This document shows positions 28,201 through 40,450 of a DNA stretch of 64,000 nt, piece by piece (the stretch's first letter is position 1; each line of letters opens with the position of its first letter). Below the pieces are notes generated by a model. That model saw only the letters and a program-made list of their open reading frames with translations, was not told the origin of the DNA and searched no databases. This DNA comes from Odiellus spinosus (Eukaryota > Arthropoda > Arachnida > Opiliones > Phalangiidae). The DNA lies in the NCBI GenBank assembly GCA_963920705.1, contig OY987238.1, positions 1,113,606 to 1,177,605 on the forward strand. Reading direction: 5' to 3'. The translations under genes were made by a program, and so were the position numbers.

Positions 28201-30290
28201 TTGGGAAATTTGTGAATCTATACTTGGGAAATATGTGAATCTATACTTGGGAAATTGGTGGATATACTTGGGAAATTGGTGGATCTATACTTGGAAAATT
28301 TGTGAATCTATACTTGGGAAATTTGTCAATCTATACTTCGGAAATTTGTGGATCTATACTTGGGAAATTTGTCAATCTATACTTGGGAAATTTGTGGATC
28401 TATACTTGGGAAATTTGTGAATCTAAACTTCGGAAATTTGTGAATCAATACTTGGAAATTTGTGAATCTATACTTGGAAAATTTGTGAATCTATATTTGG
28501 GAAATTTGTGAATCTATACTTGGAAAATTTGTGAATCTTTACTTGGGAAATTTGTGAATCTATGCTTGGAAAATTTGTGAATCTATACTTGGGAAATTTG
28601 TGAATCTATACTTGGAACATTTATGAATCTATACGTGGGAAATTTGTGAATCTATACTTGGAAAATTTGTGAATCTATGCTTGGGAAATTTGTGAATCTA
28701 TACTTGGAAAATTTGTGAATCTATACTTCGGAAATTTGTGAATCTATACTTGGGAAATTTGTGAATCTATACTTAGGAAATATGTGAATCTATACTTGGG
28801 AAATTGGTGGATCTATACTTGGGAAATTGGTGGATCTATACTTGGGAAATTTGTGAATCTATACTTGGGAAATTTGTGAATCTATACTTGGAAAATTTGT
28901 GAATCTATACTTGGGAAATTTGTGAATCTATACTTGGAAAATTTGTGAATCTATACTTGGGCAATTTGTCAATCTATACTTGGGAAATTTGTGGATCTAT
29001 ACTTGGGAAATTTGTGAATCTAAACTTCGGAAATTTGTGAATCTATACTTCGGAAATTTGTGAATCTATACTTGGGAAATTTGTGAATCTATACTTGGAA
29101 AATTTGTGAATCTATACTTGGGAAATTTGTGAATCTATACTTGGAAAATTTGTGAATCTATACTTGGGAAATTTGTCAATCTATACTTGGGAAATTTGTG
29201 GATCTATACTTGGGAAATTTGTGAATCTAAACTTCGGAAATTTGTGAATCTATACTTCGGAAATTTGTGAATCTATACTTGGGAAATTTGTGAATCTATA
29301 CTTGGGAAATATGTGAATCTATACTTGGGAAATTGGTGGATATACTTGGGAAATTGGTGGATCTATACTTGGAAAATTTGTGAATCTATACTTGGGAAAT
29401 TTGTCAATCTATACTTCGGAAATTTGTGGATCTATACTTGGGAAATTTGTCAATCTATACTTGGGAAATTTGTGGATCTATACTTGGGAAATTTGTGAAT
29501 CTAAACTTCGGAAATTTGTGAATCAATACTTGGGAAATTTGTGAATCTATACTTGGAAAATTTGTGAATCTATATTTGGGAAATTTGTGAATCTATACTT
29601 GGAAAATTTGTGAATCTTTACTTGGGAAATTTGTGAATCTATACTTGGAAAATTTGTGAATCTATACTTGGGAAATTTGTGAATCTATACTTGGAACATT
29701 TGTGAATCTATACGTGGGAAATTTGTGAATCTATACTTGGAAAATTTGTGAATCTATGCTTGGGAAATTTGTGAATCTATACTTGGAATATTTGTGAATC
29801 TATACTTCGGAAATTTGTGAATCTATACTTGGGAAATTTGTGAATCTATACTTAGGAAATATGTGAATCTATACTTGGGAAATTGGTGGATCTATACTTG
29901 GGAAATTGGTGGATCTATACTTGGGAAATTTGTGAATCTATACTTGGGAAATTTGTGAATCTATACTTGGAAAATTTGTGAATCTATACTTGGGAAATTT
30001 GTGAATCTATACTTGGAAAATTTGTGAATCTATACTTGGGCAATTTGTCAATCTATACTTGGGAAATTTGTGGATCTATACTTGGGAAATTTGTGAATCT
30101 AAACTTCGGAAATTTGTGAATCTATACTTCGGAAATTTGTGAATCTATACTTGGGAAATTTGTGAATCTATACTTGGGAAATATGTGAATCTATACTTGG
30201 GAAATTGGTGGATATACTTGGGAAATTGGTGGATCTATACTTGGAAAATTTGTGAATCTATACTTGGGAAATTTGTGAATCTATACTTGG
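28130..30290 (+). repeat. 1,078/1,079-bp tandem duplication
   Basis: The block at 28235 repeats at 29313 (1,078 bp). Further right the offset is 1,079 bp (cttagg at 28774 to 29853) because copy 1 has lost one base in the monomer at about 28,448 (aatacttggaaattt). That single deletion also shifts the reading phase and lengthens an open frame at 28302-28511. Shared markers are cttgggcaattt and the cttta monomers. Confidence 0.88.
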
Positions 30291-31000
30291 AAAATTTGTG
30301 AATCTATACTTGGAAAATTTGTGAATCTATACTTGGGCAATTTGTCAATCTATACTTGGGAAATTTGTGGATCTATACTTGGGAAATTTGTGAACCTATA
30401 CTTCGGAAATTTGTGAATCTATAGTTGGGAAATTTGTGAATCTCTACTTGGGAAATTTGTGAATCTATACTTGGAAAATTTGTGAATCTATGCTTGGGAA
30501 ATTTGTGAATCTATACTTGGAAAATTTGTGAATCTATACTTGGGAAATTTGTGAATCTATACATGGAACATTTGTGAATCTATACGTGGGAAATTTCGAA
30601 TCTATACTTGGAAAATTTGTGAATCTATGCTTGGGAAATTTGTGAATCTATACTTGGGAAATTTGTGAATCTATACTTCGGAAATTTGTGAATCTATACT
30701 TGGGAAATTTGTGAATCTATACTTAGGAAATATGTGAATCTATTCTTGGGAAATTGGTGGATCTATACTTGGGAAATTGGTGGATCTATACTTGGGAAAT
30801 TTGTGAATCTATACTTGGGAAATTTGTGAATCTATACTTGGAAAATTTGTGAATCTATACTTGGGAAATTTGTGAATCTATACTTGGAAAATTTGTGAAT
30901 CTATACTTGGGAAATCTGTCAATCTATACTTGGGAAATTTGTGGATCTATACTTGGGAAATTTGTGAATCTAAACTTCGGAAATTTGTGAATATATACTT
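30290..31000 (+). repeat. Irregular monomers between two HOR series
   Basis: These are ordinary monomers of the left-hand family (gggcaattt, atagtt, ctctac, ggaacatt, acgtgg, cttagg, ggaaatctgtcaat). One carries a private 1-bp loss near 30,595 (aaatttcgaatc). The order resembles 22.5-23.1 kb, but I could not define a clean adjacent copy. There is no other content. Confidence 0.6.
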
Positions 31001-34000
31001 GGGAAATTTGTGAATCTATACTTTGAAAATTTGTGAATCTATATTTGGGAAATTTGTGAATCTTACTTGGGAAATTGGTGGATCTATACTTGGGAAATTT
31101 GTGAATCTATACTTGGGAAATATGTGAATCTATACTTGGGAAATTGGTGGATCTATACTTGTGAAATTGGTGGATCTATACTTGGGAAATTTGTGAATCT
31201 ATGCTTGTGAAATTTGTGAATATATACTTGGGAAATTTGTGAATCTCTACTTGGGAAATTTGTGAATCTATACTTGGAAAATTTGTGAATCTATACTTCG
31301 GAAATTTGTGAATCTATACTTGGGAAATTTGTGAATCTATACTTGGGAAATATGTGAATTTATACTTGGGAAATTGGTGGATATACTTGGGAAATTGGTG
31401 GATCTATACTTGGAAAATTTGTGAATCTATACGTGGGAAATTTGTGAATCTATACTTCGGAAATTTGTGGATCTATACTTGGGAAATTTGTCAATCTATA
31501 CATGGGAAATTTGTGGATCTATACTTGGGAAATTTGTGAATCTAAACTTGGGAAATTTGTGAATCTATACTTGGGAAATATGTGAATCTATACTTGAGAA
31601 ATTGGTGGATATACTTGGGAAATTGGTGGATCTATACTTGGAAAATTTGTGAATCTATACTTGGGAAATTTGTCAATCTATACTTCGGAAATTTGTGGAT
31701 CTATACTTGGAAAATTTGTCAATCTATACTTGGGAAATTTGTCAATCTATACTTGGGAAATTTGTGGATCTATACTTGGGAAATTTGTGAATCTAAACTT
31801 CGGAAATTTGTGAATCTATACTTGGGAAATTTGTGAATCTATACTTGGAAAATTTGTGAATCTATATTTGGGAAATTTGTGAATCTATGCTTGGGAAATT
31901 TGTGAATCTATACTTGGAAAATTTGTGAATCTATACTTGGGAAATTTGTGAATCTATACTTGGAACATTTGTGAATCTATACGTGGGAAATTTGTGAATC
32001 TATACTTGGAAAATTTGTGAATCTATGCTTGGGAAATTTGTGAATCTATACTTGGAAAATTTGTGAATCTATACTTGGAAAATTTGTGAATCTATACTTC
32101 GGAAATTTGTGAATCTATACTTGGGAAATTTGTAGTCTATACTTAGGAAATATGTGAATCTATACTTGGGAAATTGGTGGATCAATACTTGGGAAATTGG
32201 TGGATCTATACTTGGGAAATTTGTGAATCTATACTTGGGAAATTTGTGAATCTATACTTGGAAAATTTGTGAATCTATACTTGGAAAATTTGTGAATCTA
32301 TACTTGGAAAATTTGTGAATCTATACTTGGGAAATTTGTGAATCTATACTTGGGAAATTTGTGAATCTATACTTGGGAAATTTGTGAATTTATACTTGGA
32401 AAATTTGTGAATCTATACTTGGAAAATTTGTGAATCTATACTTGAAAAATTTGTGAATCTATACTTGGAAAATTTGTGAATCTATACTTGGGAAATTTGT
32501 GAATCTATACTTGGAACATTTGTGAATCTATACGTGGGAAATTTGGGAATCTATGCTTGGGAAATTTGTGAATCTATACTTGGGAAATTTGTGAATCTAT
32601 ACTTCGGAAATTTGTGAATCTATACTTGGGAAATTTGTGAATCTATACTTAGGAAATATGTGAATCTATACTTGGGAAATTGGTGGATCTATACTTGGGA
32701 AATTGGTGGATCTATACTTGGGAAATTTGTGAATCTATACTTGGGAAATTTGTGAATCTATACTTGGAAAATTTGTGAATCTATACTTGGGAAATTTGTG
32801 AATCTATACTTGGAAAATTTGTGAATCTATACTTGGGAAATCTGTCAATCTATACTTGGGAAATTTGTGGATCTATACTTGGGAAATTTGTGAATCTAAA
32901 CTTCGGAAATTTGTGAATATATACTTGGGAAATTTGTGAATCTATACTTTGAAAATTTGTGAATCTATATTTGGGAAATTTGTGAATCTATACTTGGGAA
33001 ATATGTGAATCTATACTTGGGAAATTGGTGGATCTATACTTGTGAAATTGGTGGATCTATACTTGGGAAATTTGTGAATCTATGCTTGGGAAATTTGTGA
33101 ATCTATACTTGGGAAATTTGTGAATCTCTACTTGGGAAATTTGTGAATCTATACTTGGAAAATTTGTGAATCTATACTTCGGAAATTTGTGAATCTATAC
33201 TTGGGAAATTTGTGAATTTATACTTGGGAAATTTGTGAATCTATACTTGGGAAATATGTGAATCTATACTTGGGAAATTGGTGGATATACTTGGGAAATT
33301 GGTGGATCTATACTTGGAAAATTTGTGAATCTATACTTGGGAAATTTGTCAATCTATACTTTGGAAATTGGTGGATCTATACTTGGAAAATTTGTGAATC
33401 TATACTTGGGAAATTTGTCAATCTATACTTTGGAAATTTGTGGATCTATACTTGGGAAATTTGTCAATCTATACATGGGAAATTTGTGGATCTACACTTG
33501 GGAAATTTGTGAATCTAAACTTGGGAAATTTGTGAATCTATACTTGGGAAATATGTGAATCTATACTTGGGAAATTGGTGGATATACTTTGGAAATTGGT
33601 GGATCTATACTTGGAAAATTTGTGAATCTATACTTGGGAAATTTGTCAATCTATACTTCGGAAATTTGTGGATCTATACTTGGGAAATTTGTCAATCTAT
33701 ACTTGGGAAATTTGTCAATCTATACTTGGGAAATTTGTGGATCTATACTTGGGAAATTTGTGAATCTAAACTTCGGAAATTTGTGAATCTATACTTGGGA
33801 AATTTGTGAATCTATACTTGGAAAATTTGTGAATCTATATTTGGGAAATTTGTGAATCTATGCTTGGGAAATTTGTGAATCTATACTTGGAAAATTTGTG
33901 AATCTATACTTGGGAAATTTGTGAATCTATACTTGGAACATTTGTGAATCTATACGTGGGAAATTTGTGAATCTATACTTGGAAAATTTGTGAATCTATG

Positions 34001-37000
34001 CTTGGGAAATTTGTGAATCTATACTTGGAAAATTTGTGAATCTATACTTGGAAAATTTGTGAATCTATACTTCGGAAATTTGTGAATCTTTACTTGGGAA
34101 ATTTGTAGTCTATACTTAGGAAATATGTGAATCTATACTTGGGAAATTGGTGGATCAATACTTGGGAAATTGGTGGATCTATACTTGGGAAATTTGTGAA
34201 TCTATACTTGGGAAATTTGTGAATCTATACTTGGAAAATTTGTGAATCTATACTTGGGAAATTTGTGAATCTATACTTGGAAAATTTGTGAATCTATACT
34301 TGGAAAATTTGTGAATCTATACTTGAAAAATTTGTGAATCTATACTTGGAAAATTTGTGAATCTATACTTGGGAAATATGTGAATCTATACTTGGGAAAT
34401 TGGTGGATATACTTGGGAAATTGGTGGATCTATACTTGGAAAATTTGTGAATCTATACGTGGGAAATTTGTGAATCTATACTTCGGAAATTTGTGGATCT
34501 ATACTTGGGAAATTTGTCAATCTATACATGGGAAATTTGTGGATCTATACTTGGGAAATTTGTGAATCTATACTTTGAAAATTTGTGAATCTATATTTGG
34601 GAAATTTGTGAATCTTACTTGGGAAATTGGTGGATCTATACTTGGGAAATTTGTGAATCTATACTTGGGAAATATGTGAATCTATACTTGGGAAATTGGT
34701 GGATCTATACTTGTGAAATTGGTGGATCTATACTTGGGAAATTTGTGAATCTATGCTTGTGAAATTTGTGAATCTATACTTGGGAAATTTGTGAATCTCT
34801 ACTTGGGAAATTTGTGAATCTATACTTGGAAAATTTGTGAATCTATACTTCGGAAATTTGTGAATCTATACTTGGGAAATTTGTGAATCTATACTTGGGA
34901 AATATGTGAATCTATACTTGGGAAATTGGTGGATATACTTGGGAAATTGGTGGATCTATACTTGGAAAATTTGTGAATCTATACGTGGGAAATTTGTGAA
35001 TCTATACTTCGGAAATTTGTGGATCTATACTTGGGAAATTTGTCAATCTATACATGGGAAATTTGTGGATCTATACTTGGGAAATTTGTGAATCTAAACT
35101 TGGGAAATTTGTGAATCTATACTTGGGAAATATGTGAATCTATACTTGGGAAATTGGTGGATATACTTGGGAAATTGGTGGATCTATACTTGGAAAATTT
35201 GTGAATCTATACTTGGGAAATTTGTCAATCTATACTTCGGAAATTTGTGGATCTATACTTGGGAAATTTGTCAATCTATACTTGGGAAATTTGTCAATCT
35301 ATACTTGGGAAATTTGTGGATCTATACTTGGGAAATTTGTGAATCTATACTTGGAAAATTTGTGAATCTATATTTGGGAAATTTGTGAATCTATGCTTGG
35401 GAAATTTGTGAATCTATACTTGGAAAATTTGTGAATCTATACTTGGGAAATTTGTGAATCTATACTTGGAACATTTGTGAATCTATACGTGGGAAATTTG
35501 TGAATCTATACTTGGAAAATTTGTGAATCTATGCTTGGGAAATTTGTGAATCTATACTTGGAAAATTTGTGAATCTATACTTGGAAAATTTGTGAATCTA
35601 TACTTCGGAAATTTGTGAATCTATACTTGGGAAATTTGTAGTCTATACTTAGGAAATATGTGAATCTATACTTGGGAAATTGGTGGATCAATACTTGGGA
35701 AATTGGTGGATCTATACTTGGGAAATTTGTGAATCTATACTTGGGAAATTTGTGAATCTATACTTGGAAAATTTGTGAATCTATACTTGGAAAATTTGTG
35801 AATCTATACTTGGAAAATTTGTGAATCTATACTTGGAAAATTTGTGAATCTATACTTGGGAAATTTGTGAATCTATACTTGGGAAATTTGTGAATCTATA
35901 CTTGGGAAATTTGTGAATCTATACTTGGAAAATTTGTGAATCTATACTTGGAAAATTTGTGAATCTATACTTGAAAAATTTGTGAATCTATACTTGGAAA
36001 ATTTGTGAATCTATACTTGGGAAATTTGTGAATCTATACTTGGAACATTTGTGAATCTATACGTGGGAAATTTGTGAATCTATGCTTGGGAAATTTGTGA
36101 ATCTATACTTGGGAAATTTGTGAATCTATACTTCGGAAATTTGTGAATCTATACTTGGGAAATTTGTGAATCTATACTTAGGAAATATGTGAATCTATAC
36201 TTGGGAAATTGGTGGATCTATACTTGGGAAATTGGTGGATCTATACTTGGGAAATTTGTGAATCTATACTTGGGAAATTTGTGAATCTATACTTGGAAAA
36301 TTTGTGAATCTATACTTGGGAAATTTGTGAATCTATACTTGGAAAATTTGTGAATCTATACTTGGGAAATCTGTCAATCTATACTTGGGAAATTTGTGGA
36401 TCTATACTTGGGAAATTTGTGAATCTAAACTTCGGAAATTTTTGAATATATACTTGGGAAATTTGTCAATCTATACTTTGAAAATTTGTGAATCTATATT
36501 TGGGAAATTTGTGAATCTATACTTGGGAAATATGTGAATCTATACTTGGGAAATTGGTGGATCTATACTTGTGAAATTGGTGGATCTATACTTGGGAAAT
36601 TTGTGAATCTATGCTTGGGAAATTTGTGAATCTATACTTGGGAAATTTGTGAATCTATACTTGGGAAATTTGTGAATCTATACTTGGGAAATTTGTGAAT
36701 CTATACTTGGAAAATTTGTGAATCTATACTTCGGAAATTTGTGAATCTATACTTGGGAAATTTGTGAATTTATACTTGGGAAATTTGTGAATCTATACTT
36801 GGGAAATATGTGAATCTATACTTGGGAAATTGGTGGATATACTTGGGAAATTGGTGGATATACTTGGGAAATTGGTGGATCTATACTTGGAAAATTTGTG
36901 AATCTATACTTGGGAAATTTGTCAATCTATACTTTGGAAATTTGTGGATCTATACTTGGGAAATTTGTCAATCTATACATGGGAAATTTGTGGATCTACA

Positions 37001-37020
37001 CTTGGGAAATTTGTGAATCT
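31000..37020 (+). repeat. 3,552-bp higher-order repeat, one full and one partial copy
   Basis: The first copy (about 31,000-34,560) is followed by a partial copy (34,560 to about 37,020) at 3,552 bp: 31061 to 34613 (the 22-bp tcttactt monomer), 31354 to 34906, 31582 to 35134, 33258 to 36810. Within copy 1, a subunit repeats at 1,973 bp (31582 to 33555; the 22-bp gtagtctatac monomer at 32131 to 34104). Copy 2 lacks two monomers near 35,340, so its gtagtc monomer lies at 35637, 46 bp short of expectation. The match stops near 37,020, where ctaaac is followed by cttggaaaa instead of cttgggaaa. Confidence 0.88.
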
Positions 37021-38230
37021 AAACTTGGAAAATTTGTGAATCTATACTTGGGAAATTTGTGAATCTATACTTGGGAAATTTGTGAATCTATACTTGGGAA
37101 ATTTGTGAATCTATACTTGGAAAATTTGTGAATCTATACTTGGAAAATTTGTGAATCTATACTTGAAAAATTTGTGAATCTATACTTGGAAAATTTGTGA
37201 ATCTATACTTGGGAAATTTGTGAATCTATACTTGGAACATTTGTGAATCTATACGTGGGAAATTTGTGAATCTATGCTTGGGAAATTTGTGAATCTATAC
37301 TTGGGAAATTTGTGAATCTATACTTCGGAAATTTGTGAATCTATACTTGGGAAATTTGTGAATCTATACTTAGGAAATATGTGAATCTATACTTGGGAAA
37401 TTGGTGGATCTATACTTGGGAAATTGGTGGATCTATACTTGGGAAATTTGTGAATCTATACTTGGGAAATTTGTGAATCTATACTTGGAAAATTTGTGAA
37501 TCTATACTTGGGAAATTTGTGAATCTATACTTGGAAAATTTGTGAATCTATACTTGGGAAATCTGTCAATCTATACTTGGGAAATTTGTGGACCTATACT
37601 TGGGAAATTTGTGAATCTAAACTTCGGAAATTTTTGAATATATACTTGGGAAATTTGTCAATCTATACTTTGAAAATTTGTGAATCTATATTTGGGAAAT
37701 TTGTGAATCTATACTTGGGAAATATGTGAATCTATACTTGGGAAATTGGTGGATCTATACTTGTGAAATTGGTGGATCTATACTTGGGAAATTTGTGAAT
37801 CTATGCTTGGGAAATTTGTGAATCTATACTTGGGAAATTTGTGAATCTATACTTGGGAAATTTGTGAATCTATACTTGGGAAATTTGTGAATCTATACTT
37901 GGAAAATTTGTGAATCTATACTTCGGAAATTTGTGAATCTATACTTGGGAAATTTGTGAATTTATACTTGGGAAATTTGTGAATCTATACTTGGGAAATA
38001 TGTGAATCTATACTTGGGAAATTGGTGGATATACTTGGGAAATTGGTGGATCTATACTTGGAAAATTTGTGAATCTATACTTGGGAAATTTGTCAATCTA
38101 TACTTTGGAAATTTGTGGATCTATACTTGGGAAATTTGTCAATCTATACATGGGAAATTTGTGGATCTACACTTGGGAAATTTGTGAATCTAAACTTGGG
38201 AAATTTGTGAATCTATACTTGGGAAATATG
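35850..38230 (+). repeat. 1,192-bp tandem duplication
   Basis: Copies follow one another at 1,192 bp: the aaatttttgaatatatac monomers near 36441 and 37633, and blocks 36810 to 38002. This is 52 monomers less 4 bp. The block at 36810 has two consecutive 21-bp monomers where the block at 38002 has one, which gives a direct view of a one-monomer gain or loss. Both copies share gtcaat followed by ctttgaaaatt. This duplication lies on top of the end of the 3,552-bp unit. Confidence 0.86.
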
Positions 38231-39195
38231 TGAATCTATACTTGGGAAATTGGTGGATATACTTTGGAAATTGGTGGATCTATACTTGGAAAATTTGTGA
38301 ATCTATACTTGGGAAATTTGTCAATCTATACTTCGGAAATTTGTGGATCTATACTTGGGAAATTTGTCAATCTATACTTGGGAAATTTGTGAATCTATAC
38401 TTGGGAAATTTGTGAATCTATACTTGGAAAATTTGTGAATCTATATTTGGGAAATTTGTGAATCTATGCTTGGGAAATTTGTGAATCTATACTTGGAAAA
38501 TTTGTGAATCTATACTAGGGAAATTTGTGAATCTATACTTGGAACATTTGTGAATCTATACGTGGGAAATTTGTGAATCTATACTTGGAAAATTTGTGAA
38601 TCTATGCTTGGGAACTTTGTGAATCTATACTTGGAAAATTTGTGAATCTATACTTGGAAAATTTGTGAATCTATACTTCGGAAATTTGTGAATCTATTCT
38701 TGGGAAATTTGTAGTCTATACTTAGGAAATATGTGAATCTATACTTGGGAAATTGGTGGATCAATACTTGGGAAATTGGTGGATCTATACTTGGGAAATT
38801 TGTGAATCTATACTTGGGAAATTTGTGAATCTATACTTGGAAAATTTGTGAATCTATACTTGGGAAATTTGTGAATCTATACTTGGAAAATTTGTGAATC
38901 TATACTTGGAAAATTTGTGAATCTATACTTGAAAAATTTGTGAATCTATACTTGGAAAATTTGTGAATCTATACTTGGGAAATTTGTGAATCCATACTTG
39001 GAACATTTGTGAATCTATACTTGGGAAATTTGTCAATCTATACTTGGGAAATTTGTGGATCTATACTTGGGAAATTTGTGAATCTATACTTCGGAAATTT
39101 GTGAATCTATACTTGGGACATTTGTGAATCTATACTTGGAAAATTTGTGAATCTATATTTGGGAAATTTGTGAATCTATACTTGGAAAATTTGTG
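38230..39195 (+). repeat. Junction between the left and right HOR families
   Basis: The start follows the block order seen from 33,555 (21-bp member with ctttgg, gtcaat, ggaacatt, acgtgg, gtagtctatac at 38710). From about 38,930 a new order begins: cttgaaaaattt, gtgaatccatac, ggaacatt, gtcaat and gggacattt. That second order is characteristic of the right part of the window and recurs at 1,541 bp (38931 to 40472) and a further 2,825 bp (40472 to 43297). This is the last appearance of the left family except for isolated blocks near 42.1, 52.7, 54.0 and 56.8 kb. Confidence 0.75.
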
Positions 39196-40450
39196 AATCT
39201 ATACTTGGAAAATTTGTGAATCTATACTTGGAAAATTTGTGAATCTATATTTGGGAAATTTGTGAATCTATACTTGGAAAATTTGTGAATCTATACTTGG
39301 GAAATTGGTGGATCTATACTTGGGAAATTTGTGAATCTATACTTGGGAAATTTGTGAATCTATACGTGGGAAATTTGTGAATCTCTACTTTTGAAATTTG
39401 TGAATCTATACTTGGAAAATTTGTGAATCTATGCTTGGGAAATTTGTGAATCTATACTTGGAAAATTTGTGAATCTATGCTTGGAAAATTTGTCAATCTA
39501 TACTTCGGAAATTTGTGAATCTATGCTTGGGAAATTTGTGAATCTATACTTGGGAAATTTGTGAATCTATACTTGGAACATTTGTGAATCTATACTTGGG
39601 AAATTTGTCAGTCTATACTTAGGAAATTTGTGGATCTATACTTGGAAAATTTGTGAATCTAAACTTGGGAAATTTGTGAATCTATTCTTGGGAAATTTGT
39701 GAATCTATACTTGGGAAATTTGTGAATCTATACTTGGAAAATTTGTGAATCTATACTTGGAAAATTTGTGAATCTATACTTCGGAAATTTGTGAATCTAT
39801 ACTTGGAAAATTTGTGAATCTATACTTGGAAAATTTGTGAATCTATACTTGGAAAATTTGTGAATCTATATTTGGGAAATTTGTGAATCTATACTTGGAA
39901 AATTTGTGAATCTATACTTGGGAAATTGGTGGATCTATACTTGGGAAATTTGTGAATCTATACTTGGGAAATTTGTGAATCTATACGTGGGAAATTTGTG
40001 AATCTCTACTTTTGAAATTTGTGAATCTATACTTGGAAAATTTGTGAATCTATGCTTGGGAAATTTGTGAATCTATACTTGGAAAATTTGTGAATCTATG
40101 CTTGGAAAATTTGTCAATCTATACTTCGGAAATTTGTGAATCTATGCTTGGGAAATTTGTGAATCTATACTTGGGAAATTTGTGAATCTATACTTGGAAC
40201 ATTTGTGAATCTATACTTGGGAAATTTGTCAGTCTATACTTAGGAAATTTGTGGATCTATACTTGGAAAATTTGTGAATCTAAACTTGGGAAATTTGTGA
40301 ATCTATTCTTGGGAAATTTGTGAATCTATACTTGGGAAATTTGTGAATCTATACTTGGAAAATTTGTGAATCTATACTTGGAAAATTTGTGAATCTATAC
40401 TTCGGAAATTTGTGAATCTATACTTGGAAAATTTGTGAATCTATACTTGG
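39196..40450 (+). repeat. 621-bp tandem duplication (27 monomers)
   Basis: Two copies have an exact offset of 621 bp, i.e. 27 x 23 with no short monomers: 39245 to 39866 (ctatatttggg) and 39607 to 40228 (gtcagtctatac). The private markers are gtcagtctatac, ctcttacttttgaaatt-type monomers and ctattcttgg. A third partial copy (about 41,060-41,520) follows 1,196 bp after the second, which is 52 monomers. No difference between the two tandem copies was noticed in the parts compared. Confidence 0.9.

Noticed and set aside
28302..28511. 69-codon open frame in a second phase overlapping the usual one
   Set aside because: It arises from a 1-bp deletion in the monomer near 28,448 that shifts phase. 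It is a length variant of the satellite and not a gene.
1796..38415. Recurrent 61-84-codon open frames beginning MNLYLGNWW as a tandem gene family
   Set aside because: They are the repeat read in a frame where the TGA of each third monomer happens to be changed by gtcaat or gtggat variants. They end at the next unaltered monomer, have no distinct codon pattern, no upstream signals and no sequence outside the satellite, and the frame rotates every monomer.
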